Below are positions 12,033 through 24,157 of a stretch of 64,000 nucleotides of DNA, piece by piece (position 1 is the first letter of the stretch; each line of letters opens with the position of its first letter). Below the pieces are notes generated by a model that was not told where the DNA came from, searched no databases, and saw only the letters and a list, made by a program, of their open reading frames with translations. A program made the translations under genes and the position numbers. Origin of the DNA: Acanthochlamys bracteata (Eukaryota > Streptophyta > Magnoliopsida > Pandanales > Velloziaceae); assembly GCA_019914995.1 (NCBI GenBank), contig CM034143.1:6177501-6241500 (forward strand), in the 5' to 3' direction.

Positions 12033-12891
12033 ACTTGTAGTGGTCGTACTTTTCATCTATATGATATGAAAAATAAATAAAAGATAGTAAGTATACTTAT
12101 GCACTATATAAAAGTTGTCAGATGAGCTGTGATTATTTCGACTTAAATCAAAAGTAAGATGGACAAAAAAAACTTTATATTTAACAATTAGGAATTTTTC
12201 TTTTTGTTTTTTAATATTGGAAGTATTTGTCTAAGATATGATTCTTCAAAAAACATAACATTAAAAATTAAATTATAAAAAATTATTACAAAATAAACCA
12301 CCAAAATATTTTTTTAGCAAAAACTTACTTAACATGCCTTTTAGCTTTACAACAGTTCGCAATCGCAATCTGAATTGGATTGGGCTTCAATCTTCCGTGC
12401 TTCTATATATGTGCAATATTATTCCTTAAAAACTTTGTTATGTAGAGCTTTGTTTGGTACTTACAATTAATCATGTTTAATTAACTAATTATTTACTCAG
12501 TAAAAACAAAATTTTATCTTTTATGATGGTTTGAGAGGCTTACTAAAATAAAAAATATTTTTACTCTATTTTAATAAACAAGTTTTATTATTTTGATTAA
12601 AAATAATAATAATAATAAATATATAAAAAAAATTTACTGCATACAAATTTTTATATTTTTTAAAATTTTAAATAAATTTTATAATTTTATTATTTAAAGT
12701 TTATTAAAACATATATAAAATAAAAAAAAAGTTAATAAAAAGTTTTATAGAATGAAATGTCAAATCGGTTCCCTTACACATGCACGAAAATAAATAACAA
12801 TTCTTTTCATATATTTATGGGAAACTACTTAATTATATAAAACGGATGCATTAACTAATAATCTAGCTCTTTTGAAGCCCTTCAAGCATTC
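11010..12891. other. AT-rich spacer, unit 1
   Basis: About 1.9 kb of AT-rich DNA between the truncated BAHD fragment and the 3' end of the middle BAHD gene. It includes a run of about 31 A at 12001-12031; the twin spacer has a shorter A run there, interrupted by C. I see no gene. Confidence 0.65.
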
Positions 12892-14415
12892 AATTTGAAC
12901 AGCTGATTGAAGCTCTCGAGATGCTTCTTCTTTGACGAAGCGCGCCAGAATGCGAACGCCTGGCTGCTTCGATGCATTTGACCTGAGAAGCATGCAATCT
13001 CTCCAATACTCAGCTAACATAGGTTGTATACAGAACGGTGATCCCCACCCAAAATCATGATCTTTTCTGTCGATTATGTTCCGCCAATCAGTGACGACAA
13101 AAGATTCGTACAGCGCCCAGAACGGTACATAATCCACCTTCAACTCTCCACTCGTCATTTTCTTAATATTGTTCCCAATATTTTCCTTCGAGTTCTTGAT
13201 GATCTTGACAATTTCCGCAAGCTCGCCGTCCTTCACTTTCTCTGCAGGAGCTGTTATTATCTGCATATGCAAACAATTTCCGTAATAACCTTCAGCAAAT
13301 TCGGGTACCTTATCGGTTAAAAATCTCGAGCATCAGTAGCAACAAGAAGGTGAACATCTATGTCAGGTGCGAAGTTTATCGCACGAGTTCTGTTCTGCCA
13401 GATCGTTGCAGCTACCACTTCGAACGAGGAACAGCTTCGACCTAGTTGTGCATTGACCTTCTCTTTAAGCCGATCAATGTGAGACATTGGTATATTGAAT
13501 GAAGAAACCGCAAATTGATTAGAATCTGGTATTATAACTTGTGCCATAGGTTGTTCAGGGAGTGGGAACTGATCTCTACACCAAACTGGCTTGATTATAG
13601 GCTGAGATAGACCTCTCGCGATACCGCCGAGTACCGTTATTATTTGTCCGAACCCGTTGCCATCAACCATCGAATGACTTACCTGCAAATATAACGCCAA
13701 TCCTCCGCAAGCGAATATCGTCACCTACATTTATTTGCATATGTTAACTAAGATTGGGGATTTTTAAAGATGAAATAATTATTCCGCAAAAGCTCGATCT
13801 TTTTAGCTTGATGCGTGACCACAGATGAGTAGTTTTTCATGATAGAAATTGATTTCAATAGCTAGAGTGAATGTGGCTCAGGCTTTTGACTCTAGGTAGC
13901 TAAGCAGTTGATCCAAAGATTTAAATTAACATAAGAGTATTTCGACATTAATTAGGTAGCTAAGCAGTTGTTCACCTGAACCATCATTATGTAGAACATA
14001 GAGTCATGATCTTGAAGATCTTTAGTCGGGGCGAGGTCTTCCCTAGCGATCTTCATCGGATAGTCGAGATAATCGACTTCCGCCAACGTGCAATCGGCGG
14101 CAGCTTCAACAAACAAGACGCCATCCCCGGTGCAATCCACTTCGACGTTGACTCCCCATGGCATCCCCTCCTTTGGGGTAACAACAAACCTTCCGGCCAA
14201 AGGGTAGTAAGAAACCAAAGCCTTCGACAATGCTTCCCTTATGACTTTCCCAGGATTATCCCCCCCGTGCTTGTAAACTAAGACGGCATCGACCCTGCAA
14301 TTACCGGAAAATGCTTGTCCAACCATGACAACTGGAGTTTGCCGGACGGCGTTTGCTCCGACGGCTTCACCAAGGATTCAGACACCTTGGACACATTGTA
14401 GATCTTGCTACCCAT
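12892..14415 (-). pseudogene. Chimeric BAHD acyltransferase gene with three one-base indels
   Basis: A minus-strand BAHD copy with exon 1 at 13976-14415 and exon 2 at about 12892-13724. Its 3' portion (N-Q-F-A-V-S-S-F, K-E-K-V-N-A-Q, S-S-F-E-V-V, up to the C-terminus) matches the 18.6-20.1 kb gene. Its exon 1, intron and start of exon 2 (T-I-F-A-C-G-G-L-A-L-Y) match the 7.2-8.7 kb gene. The switch lies in 13518-13699. Three one-base indels break the frame relative to both intact relatives: a missing C at about 14293-14297, a missing C at about 13326, and an extra T near 12923-12928. The last replaces the normal C-terminus and moves the stop to 12829. H-S-M-V-D and D-F-G-W-G are still encoded. 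If the indels are sequencing errors this would be a third working enzyme of about 429 residues. Confidence 0.88.
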
Positions 14416-15869
14416 TCAAATCGATCAACAGCTTAATTAGTTTGCGAATATATTGCTTACTACCTAGCTAGCAAACTTAATATAGACAGGTAGATAGATA
14501 GATGCCGATAGAGAGAGAGAGAATAAAAATATCTCCCATCGTGTTAATTTGTTGAACATGTTGTGCATGCATAGAATTGAAATATAAAAGAAATACTCAA
14601 AGTAAATCAGACGTAGCTGTAGTTCGCATCTCTAATGAGCAACTCATGATCCAAAACTTTAAAATGAAAATAAAAAACTTGCAGATGTAATCAAATACCC
14701 AAAAAAAAAACGTATCTTATCTCTTGCTGCAGCATTAAATATACTTGGACAGCGCTGAGATCCACATTTTAAGTAAAATATTTAAAATGAAATGCACGCA
14801 TCCAGGTACTATCTTCTATGTACTGATTGATTATATATCGTACCTGTTTCGAATAATCCACCACATGGCAGTTGGCCATTTTCTCTCTACCAACTTTGAA
14901 TGAATTCCCAAATAAAAATCCAATCTTTCACCCATACATGAAAAGACAAAACCCAACCACAACTTATCATTTTGATCAGATCAAACACTTCCACTCATAA
15001 ATTTGAACAAAAATATTCACTACTTTCTATAAGTAGTACAACTGAAAAGTTTAACCGCTGTCGCTGCGTTGTTGATGCTGCAATTCACTTTCACTTTCAC
15101 TTTCTCTCATCAATTAATTTAATCTTAAACCTACAAATATTCACCCAAAAAATACAACTAAACTTGATCCAAACAGTTTGACAACAGTCGTTCTAACAGA
15201 AGTAGCTAATAACAACAACTACTACTTAGAGAATTTGATAACAACAAAAGAAAGAAGCATGACAAAGTCGTGATTCGTTATCTCTGTTGTGGAGGCCGAG
15301 TCACAGGAGGAAGTATGCCGCTTGATATCGCCGTCGATGAAGGAGAGAAATTTCACTGCCAAAATGTCGACCACCTTCGAAGATGTTTTCACCTTATCTT
15401 AGTGTTGTACCTCAATTTAGCATGGTGTGGTGAATGAACACTTTATACATTGATTACTAAATTTTTCTTGAATGCAAATGGAAATCTAAATGTTGACTTA
15501 CTTCTGGGCTGTGAGTGAACGTAGTTTTGGTAACTCTTTTGTAATGTATTTTTATCTTCTCCTAGTGTGATTGAGTAAGTAATTTATTTCATTTTTGCAA
15601 TGCGAATCCGTTTCATACAATTTATTATATAGTACGTAGCCCGTATAAATTCAATTTTAAAAAAAAAAAAAAATACTTCGCTGTAAGGACAAGTGTTAAG
15701 AAATATTTAGTTTCATATTATTTATAAATAATTTTGAAATAGTATTTATTAAAATTTAGGCTTATTTTTTTTGTCAATTAATTTTGACAAAAATTTTAAA
15801 TTTGTCACACTCTTCATATACTTATTTGGAAACAAATTAAATATATAACGAATACAGTAACTAAACTCT
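14416..15869. other. Intergenic promoter region, unit 2
   Basis: A near-identical copy of 8741-10200, including the GAGAGA run and the unassigned patch at about 15260-15400. It is upstream of the chimeric BAHD gene. Confidence 0.6.
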
Positions 15870-15969
15870 TTAAGAAGGTAGCTCCTTATCGCTGAAGTTG
15901 AACAGCTGATTGAAACTTTCGAGATGCTCTTCTTTGACAATGTGCCCCATAATAGGAATGCCCGGCAGC
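15870..15969 (-). pseudogene. BAHD C-terminal tail remnant, copy 2
   Basis: The duplicate of the remnant at 10201-10300: a minus-strand scrap encoding only the last about 33 residues of a BAHD protein, joined head-on to the plus-strand fragment that follows. Confidence 0.82.
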
Positions 15970-15972
15970 TAG

Positions 15973-16677
15973 CTTCCTCAACAACTTCCCATGCCACCTC
16001 CTAATTTTGACTTATTTGTGAAGCTCGTTCCTTGCGTAGTTGATATACCCATGTATCAGATTCGTAAGCTCAGAGACAAGATCAGCAAACAACTGGGCTG
16101 CAGATCATGCTCTACGTTCGATGTCATAGCTGCTACGATCTGGCAGAATCGAACTCGCGCCATAAGCTGCGCGTCTGACGAAGATGTCTCGATGAACGTT
16201 CCCATGGATGCACGGAGGTTTCTGCAGCAAGATAACCTTGCGTTAGTATCTACTGCTAATTTTAACGCTAACGCTTACTACGGAAACTGTTTGCACCAGC
16301 TGCCTATCTCAACTACTGCTCGTAAGGTTGCAGAAGCAGATCTCGCCGACATCATCAAGATAATCATGGACGCTAAAGACAGTGTTCCGGAGAAGTTTCA
16401 AAAGTTGCTTAACGGAGAAACGAAAATTGAACTGGATCCGTTGATGGCATCGGACAGGTCTTTCCTTGTAAATGATTGGAGGCACCGTCTCGATAATGAA
16501 ACTTATGACTTCGGGTGGGGATCACCGTTTTGCACCGTCCCTTTTATGGAAGTAATAAACGCTTGCATTATAGTCAGGTCACCGCCGGCGAAGCAGCCGG
16601 AGGGCATTCGCTTGTTTTCTCAGTTTCTCAAACAAGAGCACTTGGATAGTTTCACGCAGCAGTTCAATTACAATTGA
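15973..16677 (+). pseudogene. Truncated BAHD gene with open frame, copy 2
   Basis: The twin of 10304-11009, but with an uninterrupted frame. From the ATG at 15991 it would encode 228 residues (M-P-P-P-N-F-D-L to F-N-Y-N). It contains the C-terminal BAHD half with C-S-T-F-D-V, Y-Y-G-N-C and D-F-G-W-G, but no first exon and no HXXXD catalytic motif. It is therefore best called a pseudogene or gene fragment despite the open frame. The BAHD similarity extends upstream of the ATG to 15973, where it stops at the junction with the antisense tail remnant. Confidence 0.83.
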
Positions 16678-18549
16678 CTATCCATTCGATCTTCATTCTA
16701 TTCTGTTAGGGATGTTTTTTATCCGAGACTATGGAGCATGTAATTCTCAAATTTCTTATTAATAATGTTTAATTTGTAGAAGTTGCAATTACTTGTATTT
16801 TTTTTTTGCGAATCTTTGTTTTATACATGTAAGTTAGACGTCAAGGAAACTATAAAAAATGAGTGAACCAATAGCAAAAAAAAAATAATTTTATCAGCAC
16901 TCTCTAATATTTTCTCAACCTAATATGAAAATTCATGTATATAATAATCCTCTAAAAAGCGTGGAAGAGAGAAAGTTGAAATCTTTTCAAAGTGAGCAAA
17001 AAGTCCATCTGACAAAGAGAGCAAGGTGTATGGCAGCCTTCTATGTGCCGCTCACCTGCTTTGAGCATGATCTTTGTTTTCTTTTTTCAAAAAGTATTTT
17101 TTACTACTCTAAATTTTATTTTTACTAAATTTTATTTCTTATTAAATACTATTTGTATAGAAATTCATTTTCGTATAATCTAATTTCATATAATTAAAGC
17201 ATGCTTTTAATATATTGGTATTCTCATCGAGAGAGGATTACATGGTATTTATTTGTCCAAAACTGTTATAAAAAAAAAAAAAGAAATCCGTTCTATCTTA
17301 AGAGGCAATTGTTCATCATGATCCTTATGCACTAGAGAGGAAACAAATTATTTTAAGACAACAAACATGCATTTCCGCTAGAGGATTATTCCACAAAAAT
17401 AATCAAATATATATGTACGATTGCTTTGCCGCTTCTTTTAGCGTGTGAGAATATTTTTGAAATAAAATTCTTTTAAGATAAAAAATAAATTTTATTTTTT
17501 TGATTTAAAAATAACAATAATAATAAGTAATAAAAGATTTTATTATGTAAATTTTTTTATATTTTTAAATAAATTCTCTAAATATTTATAAATATTATAT
17601 TTCAAAATTATAAAATTAAAAAGCTAATTTTGATGAATGCTCCGCCAAAACGCCCTATTAGAGAATTATCAAAAAAAAAAAAAAAAAAAACAAAAAACAT
17701 AACTTGTAGTGGTCGTACTTTTCATCTATATGATATGAAAAATAAATAAAAGATAGTAAGTATACTTATGCACTATATAAAAGTTGTCAGATGAGCTGTG
17801 ATTATTTCGACTTAAATCAAAAGTAAGATGGACAAAAAAAACTTTATATTTAACAATTAGGAATTTTTCTTTTTGTTTTTTAATATTGGAAGTATTTGTC
17901 TAAGATATGATTCTTCAAAAAACATAACATTAAAAATTAAATTATAAAAAATTATTACAAAATAAACCACCAAAATATTTTTTTTAGCAAAAACTTACTT
18001 AACATGCCTTTTAGCTTTACAAACAGTTCGCAATCGCAATCTGAATTGGATTGGGCTTCAATCTTCCGTGCTTCTATATATGTGCAATTTATTCCTTAAA
18101 AACTTTGTTATGTAGAGCTTTGTTTGGTACTTACAATTAATCATGTTTAATTAACTAATTATTTACTCAGTAAAAACAAAATTTTATCTTTTATGATGGT
18201 TTGAGAGGCTTACTAAAATAAAAATATTTTTACTCTATTTTAATAAACAAGTTTTATTATTTTGATTAAAAATAATAATAATAATAAATATATAAAAAAA
18301 AATTTACTGCATACAAATTTTTATATTTTTTAAAATTTTAAATAAATTTTATAATTTTATTATTTAAAGTTTATTAAAACATATATAAAATAAAAAAGTT
18401 AATAAAAAAGTTTTATAGAATGAAATGTCAAATCGGTTCCTTACACATGCACGAAAATAAATAACAATTCTTTTCATATATTTATGGGAAACTACTTAAT
18501 TATATAAAACGGATGCATTAACTAATAATCTAGCTCTTTTGGAAGCCCT
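16678..18549. other. AT-rich spacer, unit 2
   Basis: A copy of the 11.0-12.9 kb spacer, with the interrupted poly-A run at about 17671-17696. I see no gene. Confidence 0.65.
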
Positions 18550-20092
18550 TCAAGCATTCAATTTGAACAGCTGATTGAAGCTCTCGAGATGCTCTTCTTT
18601 GACGAAGCGCGCCAGAATGCGAACGCCTGGCTGCTTCGATGCATTTGACCTGAGAAGCATGCAATCTCTCCAATACTCAGCTAACATAGGTTGTATACAG
18701 AACGGTGATCCCCACCCAAAATCATGATCTTTTCTGTCGATTATGTTCCGCCAATCAGTGACGACAAAAGATTCGTACAGCGCCCAGAACGGTACATAAT
18801 CCACCTTCAACTCTCCACTCGTCATTTTCTTAATATTGTTCCCAATATTTTCCTTCGAGTTCTTGATGATCTTGACAATTTCCGCAAGCTCGCCGTCCTT
18901 CACTTTCTCTGCAGGAGCTGTTATTATCTGCATATGCAAACAATTTCCGTAATAACCTTCAGCAAATTCGGGTACCTTATCGGTTAAAAATCTCCGAGCA
19001 TCAGTAGCAACAAGAAGGTGAACATCTATGTCAGGTGCGAAGTTTATCGCACGAGTTCTGTTCTGCCAGATCGTTGCAGCTACCACTTCGAACGAGGAAC
19101 AGCTTCGACCTAGTTGTGCATTGACCTTCTCTTTAAGCCGATCAATGTGAGACATTGGTATATTGAATGAAGAAACCGCAAATTGATTAGAATCTGGTAT
19201 TATAACTTGTGCCATAGGTTGTTCAGGGAGTGGGAACTGATCTCTACACCAAACTGGCTTGATTATAGGCTGAGATAGACCTCTCGCGATACCGCCGAGT
19301 ACCGTTATTATTTGTCCGAACCCGTTGCCATCAACCATCGAATGACTTACCTGCAAATATAACGCCACTCCTCCGCAAGCGAACATCGGCACCTACATTT
19401 ATTTGCATATGTTAGCTAAGATTGGGGATTTTTAAAGATGAAATAATTATTCCGCAAAAGCTCGATCTTTTTAGCTTGATGCGTGAACACAGATGAGTAG
19501 TTTTTCATGATAGAAATTGATTTCAATATCTAGAGTGAATGTGGCTCAGGCTTTTGACTCTAATAACATCTTAACAAATCGGTTGATGCGAAGATTTAAA
19601 TAACATAAGAGTAATTCGACATTAGGTAGCTAAGCAGTTCACCTGAACCATCATAATGTGGAACGTAGAGTCATGATCTTGAAGATCTTTAGTCGGGGCG
19701 AGGTCTTCCCTAGCGATCTTCATCGGATAGTCGAGATAATCGACTTCCGCCAACGTGCAATCGGCGGCAGCTTCAACAAACCAGACGCCATCCCCGGTGC
19801 AATCCACTTCGACGTCGACTTCCCATGGCATGATCTTCCCCTTTGGCGTAACAACAAACCTTCCGGCCAAAGGGTAGTAAGAAACCAAAGTCTTCGACAA
19901 TGCTTCCCTTATGACTTTCGCAGGATTATCCCCCCCGTGCTTGTAAACTAAGACGACATCGACCCCTGCAATTACCGGAAAATGCTTGTCCAACCATGAC
20001 AACTGGAGTTTGCCGGACGGCGTTTGCTCCGAAGGCTTGACCAAGGATTCAGACACCTTGGTCACTTTGTAGGTCATGCTTAAGCTACCCAT
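18550..20092 (-). CDS. BAHD acyltransferase, intact, two exons (right parental copy)
   Basis: A complete BAHD gene. Exon 1 is 19643-20092 (ATG at 20092, M-G-S-L-S-M-T-Y-K-V) and exon 2 is 18550-19392, GT-AG intron of 250 bp, 430 residues. H-S-M-V-D lies at about 167-171 and D-F-G-W-G at about 374-378, both intact. An in-frame TTG further upstream was ignored because the ATG aligns with the start of the 7.2-8.7 kb gene. It differs from that gene at scattered sites (P-M-F-A-C-G-G-V against T-I-F-A-C-G-G-L; N-Q-F-A-V against N-Q-V-G-F) and supplies the 3' half of the chimeric copy. The substrate is unknown. Its 5' flank is related to, but clearly diverged from, that of the left copy, so these two are the older duplicates. 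Confidence 0.93.
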
Positions 20093-20719
20093 GCAAATCA
20101 ACAGCTAACTCGATTAGTTTGGGAATGTATTTTCACTGCGTAATGTAGATGTCGTATACATTCATAAATATATACATATAGATGATCAGAGATAGAGAGA
20201 GAATAAAATTAGTCTCACATCGTATTTGTTGAATCCAAATATAAAAGAAATATAAAGTCTTGAATTAAAGACCGAAGACCGAAAGATTAATTTCTTAGTT
20301 TTTAAATACAGAAGTTTTTCGAATGCCTAAACAATCAAAAATAAATGAGAGTTTGGGTTGGTGTGTAACTACAAATCCCATCTCTCATGTTTAACTCTCG
20401 ATCCAATAATTTAAAATGAAAATAAAAACATGCAGATGTAATCAAATACCCAAAAAAAATTTGTATCCTTATCACTTGCTTCGGCATTAAAATTACTTGG
20501 ACAGAGCTGAGATCCGCATTTAAGTGGTCTATGCCGGTATTAAATTAAAATGAGAAGCACGGACATGTAAATAACTACAATGAGATGCACGCTACATGTA
20601 ATTAAATAATTATGATGAGATGCATCCAGGTACTATCCTGATGAAAAAAGTGGTTTTATGTACCTGCAATTTGAATGAAACTATAAACCGAAATATTAGA
20701 TAAATACTTTAAAATTTAA

Positions 20720-21480
20720 GAATTTTAAATTAAGTAAAATTAACACAGACTATATGCATAATTGTTTTAGTAAATATAAAAAACATGATGATGCTGTTGT
20801 TTTCACAAATTGATAGTTTTAAATATTTATATACAATTATCCATTATGAAGAAAGAATTGTATAAAATGTTATATGTAGACTTAAAATATGATGGATAAT
20901 ATAAAGTTGTGTTATTAGAATCTTGTGTGATAATTAAGAAAAATTTTTAAAACTAAAATAGAACAATCATTATGCCTATATTATTATACGGTAGTAAGTG
21001 ATGGATTATTAAAATCAATATATTTATAAGATAAATATAACGAAAATGAGAATGTTAAAAAAGATACGTACATATAGTACATTAATCAAAATATGAAATA
21101 AAAATATATATCAATAAGTAATTTTCATGCTGATCAAGAATAAGTTATGAAAATATAAATTTAAATAGTTACGATATATTTTGCGCAAATCTATAGATGA
21201 TACAGTTTATAAAAATAACGCAATTTTATTTGAACACTTAAAAAAAAAAAAAGACCAAAAATAACTTAGATTACGATGGTGGCGAATGATTTGAAATAAT
21301 TAATTATTTCACTAATCTATTAATAATCGAAATGAGGAAGACATATTCACGTAGCCTGCACGCTAGTAGAATAAAAACTTATTTTGTTGCTTGGAGTGTA
21401 AAATAAGAATTCATTAATATAACACAAGATGTATAATTAAGATTAATTTAGTGATTGTTTTAAGACTATGCTTGTGAGGT
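20720..21480 (+). mobile_element. Decayed LINE (non-LTR retrotransposon) 3' remnant
   Basis: In broken plus-strand frames the sequence still spells pieces of the C-terminal region of a plant LINE reverse transcriptase: N-F-K-L-S-K-I-N-T-D-Y-M near 20720-20755, I-M-P-I-L-L-Y-G-S-K-W-W near 20970-21005, I-T-K-M-R-M-L-K-K-I-R near 21040-21070, and a distal piece near 21325-21350 with H-I-H-V-A. In intact plant LINEs the matching blocks are of the type K-T-E-Y-M, Y-G-x-E-C-W and M-R-M-L-R-W. Many stops and gaps show it is old and inactive. Confidence 0.7.
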
Positions 21481-24105
21481 TTTTTGTATATTTTGACACA
21501 ATCTTTAACGCTTGTACTTATTTTGTTCTATTTTAGTTTTTCTATTGCTTAGACAAAAATTTTTAATATAATTTATATTTTTGCTATGTCTATTTATCGA
21601 TAATCGCACATATTTTGATTTTCTAACATAATTTGCAATGCCAGCAGATCCAAAGCATCTCCGTCATTGCCTGCATTTTACTAGCTCCTATTTTGTTTTT
21701 GCTCGACTCTATCGCTTTACTACAAGTAATATTATTTCATAATGAGCACACCCCAAAAGCAAGAGCCCCTAACCTTCAAAGCTACCAGGCTATCCCTATG
21801 AGCTTATGATTGGGCCTTTACGGAAGGCTACTGAAGCCCATGAGTTGCGAGAAATAATCTAATGGGCCTTTTTTATGGTCCAATAATCTACATGTTTAAA
21901 AGTGATAGTTGGAATGTTTTTTGAAAAAAAAGTTTGAACTAACCAATATTTTAAGAATTTTTAGAAACGAATTCTAATTTTCTACCTAAAAAAAATAAAA
22001 CAAATAATATTACTAGATAAAAAAATTTTATACCTTCTAAATTTTATAAAATATTATTAAAAATTTATTTAAAATATGAACTAAAAAGAAATTAATAAGT
22101 TCTTCTGAACAATATCTAACAAACTATCAGCAGACCAATTATTATTGTCTTTTACTAGAAAGAAATGACCGCTGCACATCACAATCCATCTATTCGTCCA
22201 GAGGATAATTTAATTTTATACAAGAAAACAATGTTCAATATTTGCATTTTTTTTTTCTAAACATTGAAAATAAGTTGGAAAATAAGTTTTTTTTTTTAAT
22301 TTAAAAACTAAACTATTAAAAATAAGTTTCTGAAATAAAACATAGAAAGTCATTTGAACGTGATTTTTAAGTTGAAATAGTTACTTAAGAGCTAGTTGGT
22401 ATTACTTATGTCTCATTATTTTATTTTTAAAAAATATTCTATAGTATTTAAATTCTTTTAAAATTAGAAGCATAAATAAATTCTAGATTAGAGAAATCTA
22501 TAACTTTTTTAATTTTTATTAACTAAAGAACTAGTTTTTTAAAAAATCATACTAATAAATTTTTAAAAATAATTTTTCATAAATGAACTTAATCTTCAAC
22601 ACGTTCCATCATTTTGACACCTTGATGTCAACCATTACTCATTCTCCGTTTAGTTTTGCATTATTTTCTAAGTGCGTTTGGAATTGTAATTTTTAAATAT
22701 TCTTTTATAATTTTATATTTTTAATATATATTTTATAAATATTTAAAAATTTATTTAAAAATTTAAAAATTTAAGAAAAATTTCGACATAACGAGATCTT
22801 TTATTACATATTTTTATTATTTTTTAAAATAAAACTAAAAATTATATTTTTAAAAAAATAAAAGTATCTTTATTTTAAAAAAAATTTTATTGCGTAATAA
22901 CTCCCAAATATCTCCTAAACTATACTCGTCCGTTATTTCCCATATCATCAGTTCCAAACCCAAATATGGGATAGGATAAGTTCCTAAGTCCACGTTCTAA
23001 ATACACATAATTAAATTTTATATAAATAAAAAATAAAAGATAGAATTTTTACAAAATAAATTAAAAAAATAGAACTCTATTAACAGTTGTACAATAAAAA
23101 ATTAAAATTGAAATTTATGCATAAAATTAATTTTTTTTAATTTTTATATGAATAAAATATATAAATTTTTAGAATTAGAACTCTTAAAAATTTTAATTTT
23201 GACTAAAACAATTAAAGTTCGGAATAATTGAAGCCCGGACTTGTACAAACTTTTTTGCTGTTTCGGTGCAAGTTGAATATCTCACGCAACGGTTACGCTG
23301 TCTGTTTCAGGCGTAAATGTTGGCTCCACACTCTGGCAGGCAAGGCCTGGCCCACCATTAAATTAAATAGCCCTTTCGCGGCGGTCACCTTGTATACACA
23401 CTTTCCCTTTTGCTTATCTACATCTTTTGGATATATTGTTATTAATTAGTGATTATAAAGAAATGCATGAATATTTTCTTTAATAAATATTTTATAATAC
23501 TTTATAATTTTTAAAATTAAAATATAAAAAAATCTATGTCATAATATTTATTATTACTTATTATTATTATTTTAATAAAAAATAGCATTCGTTTTAAAAA
23601 AATTTTATAAATATTTTTCGTTTCAAAATTTGTTAATAAACAATTTCAAATTAAATTATATTGCAGTACAGGAACACTTGTAATTATTTGTGAATTTTAG
23701 TTCCGAATGCCGAAATGGTAAATAGAAAATTAAAAAAGTACGTATAAGTTCTAAATGAATAACTAACGATCTGTATTTGCAAATACATTCCAACTCTCTA
23801 ACTGACTGAAAATATTAAATATATAAGTCATCAGTTACTATAAAACACCCTACATATTTCTAATTCTGGAAAAGCTACTTATCCAGCAACATGCTAAAAA
23901 AACTTTAGTAATTCATAGAGTTTTCTAAAATTAGAAACAACGAGAGGGGTTTAATTTGCAAAAAAAGAAATCCAAACATCAAGCGAGCGACTGAGAGAAG
24001 AAAGCGAAAGCTCAAATGAGTGGTAGCGCACAAAACCAGGCTTTTCATTTTTTCATTTCATTCTTCGTTCTCTTTCCATTTCTAATCAAGCCACAGAAAA
24101 CCAAA

Positions 24106-24125
24106 TCTCTCTCTCTCTCTCTCTC
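24106..24125 (+). repeat. (CT)n microsatellite in the 5' leader
   Basis: Ten CT units lie about 30 bp upstream of the phosphatase start codon. Pyrimidine repeats of this kind are common in plant 5' UTRs. Confidence 0.85.
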
Positions 24126-24157
24126 AAATTCTCAATCCATTGTTAAATCATTCGATC

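Larger units (their letters stand above)
7841..13517. repeat. Tandem segmental duplication, unit 1 (about 5.67 kb)
   Basis: This block (5' part of the left BAHD gene, its promoter, the truncated plus-strand BAHD fragment, the AT-rich spacer and the 3' part of the next BAHD gene) recurs at an offset of about 5,667-5,677 bp as unit 2. Most differences are one-base indels, many in homopolymers, plus a short replaced patch (9925-9940 against 15596-15606). The boundary is placed at the crossover window inside the BAHD genes. Confidence 0.88.
13518..19360. repeat. Tandem segmental duplication, unit 2 (about 5.67 kb)
   Basis: The second copy of the block described for unit 1, running from the crossover window in the chimeric BAHD gene to the equivalent position in the right-hand BAHD gene. 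It contains the promoter region, inverted tail remnant, truncated plus-strand BAHD and AT-rich spacer in the same order and orientation. Confidence 0.88.
20093..24157. other. 4-kb AT-rich spacer between the BAHD cluster and the phosphatase gene
   Basis: It holds the promoter of the right-hand BAHD gene (20093-20660, partly alignable with the other copies; a GATGCA/GAGATGCA-type motif repeats at 20545-20630), the LINE remnant listed separately, a possible short MITE around 22670-22920 with GCGTTTGG-like ends, and the phosphatase 5' UTR just before 24158. I see no other gene. Confidence 0.55.

Noticed and set aside
23228..23449. 73-codon frame in a GC-richer patch of the 4-kb spacer
   Set aside because: No start context, domain or splice partner was convincing; it may be a remnant but cannot be supported.
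20093..24157. CRISPR-like or operon-like structure
   Set aside because: The window is plant nuclear DNA with introns; no regular repeat-spacer array is present.
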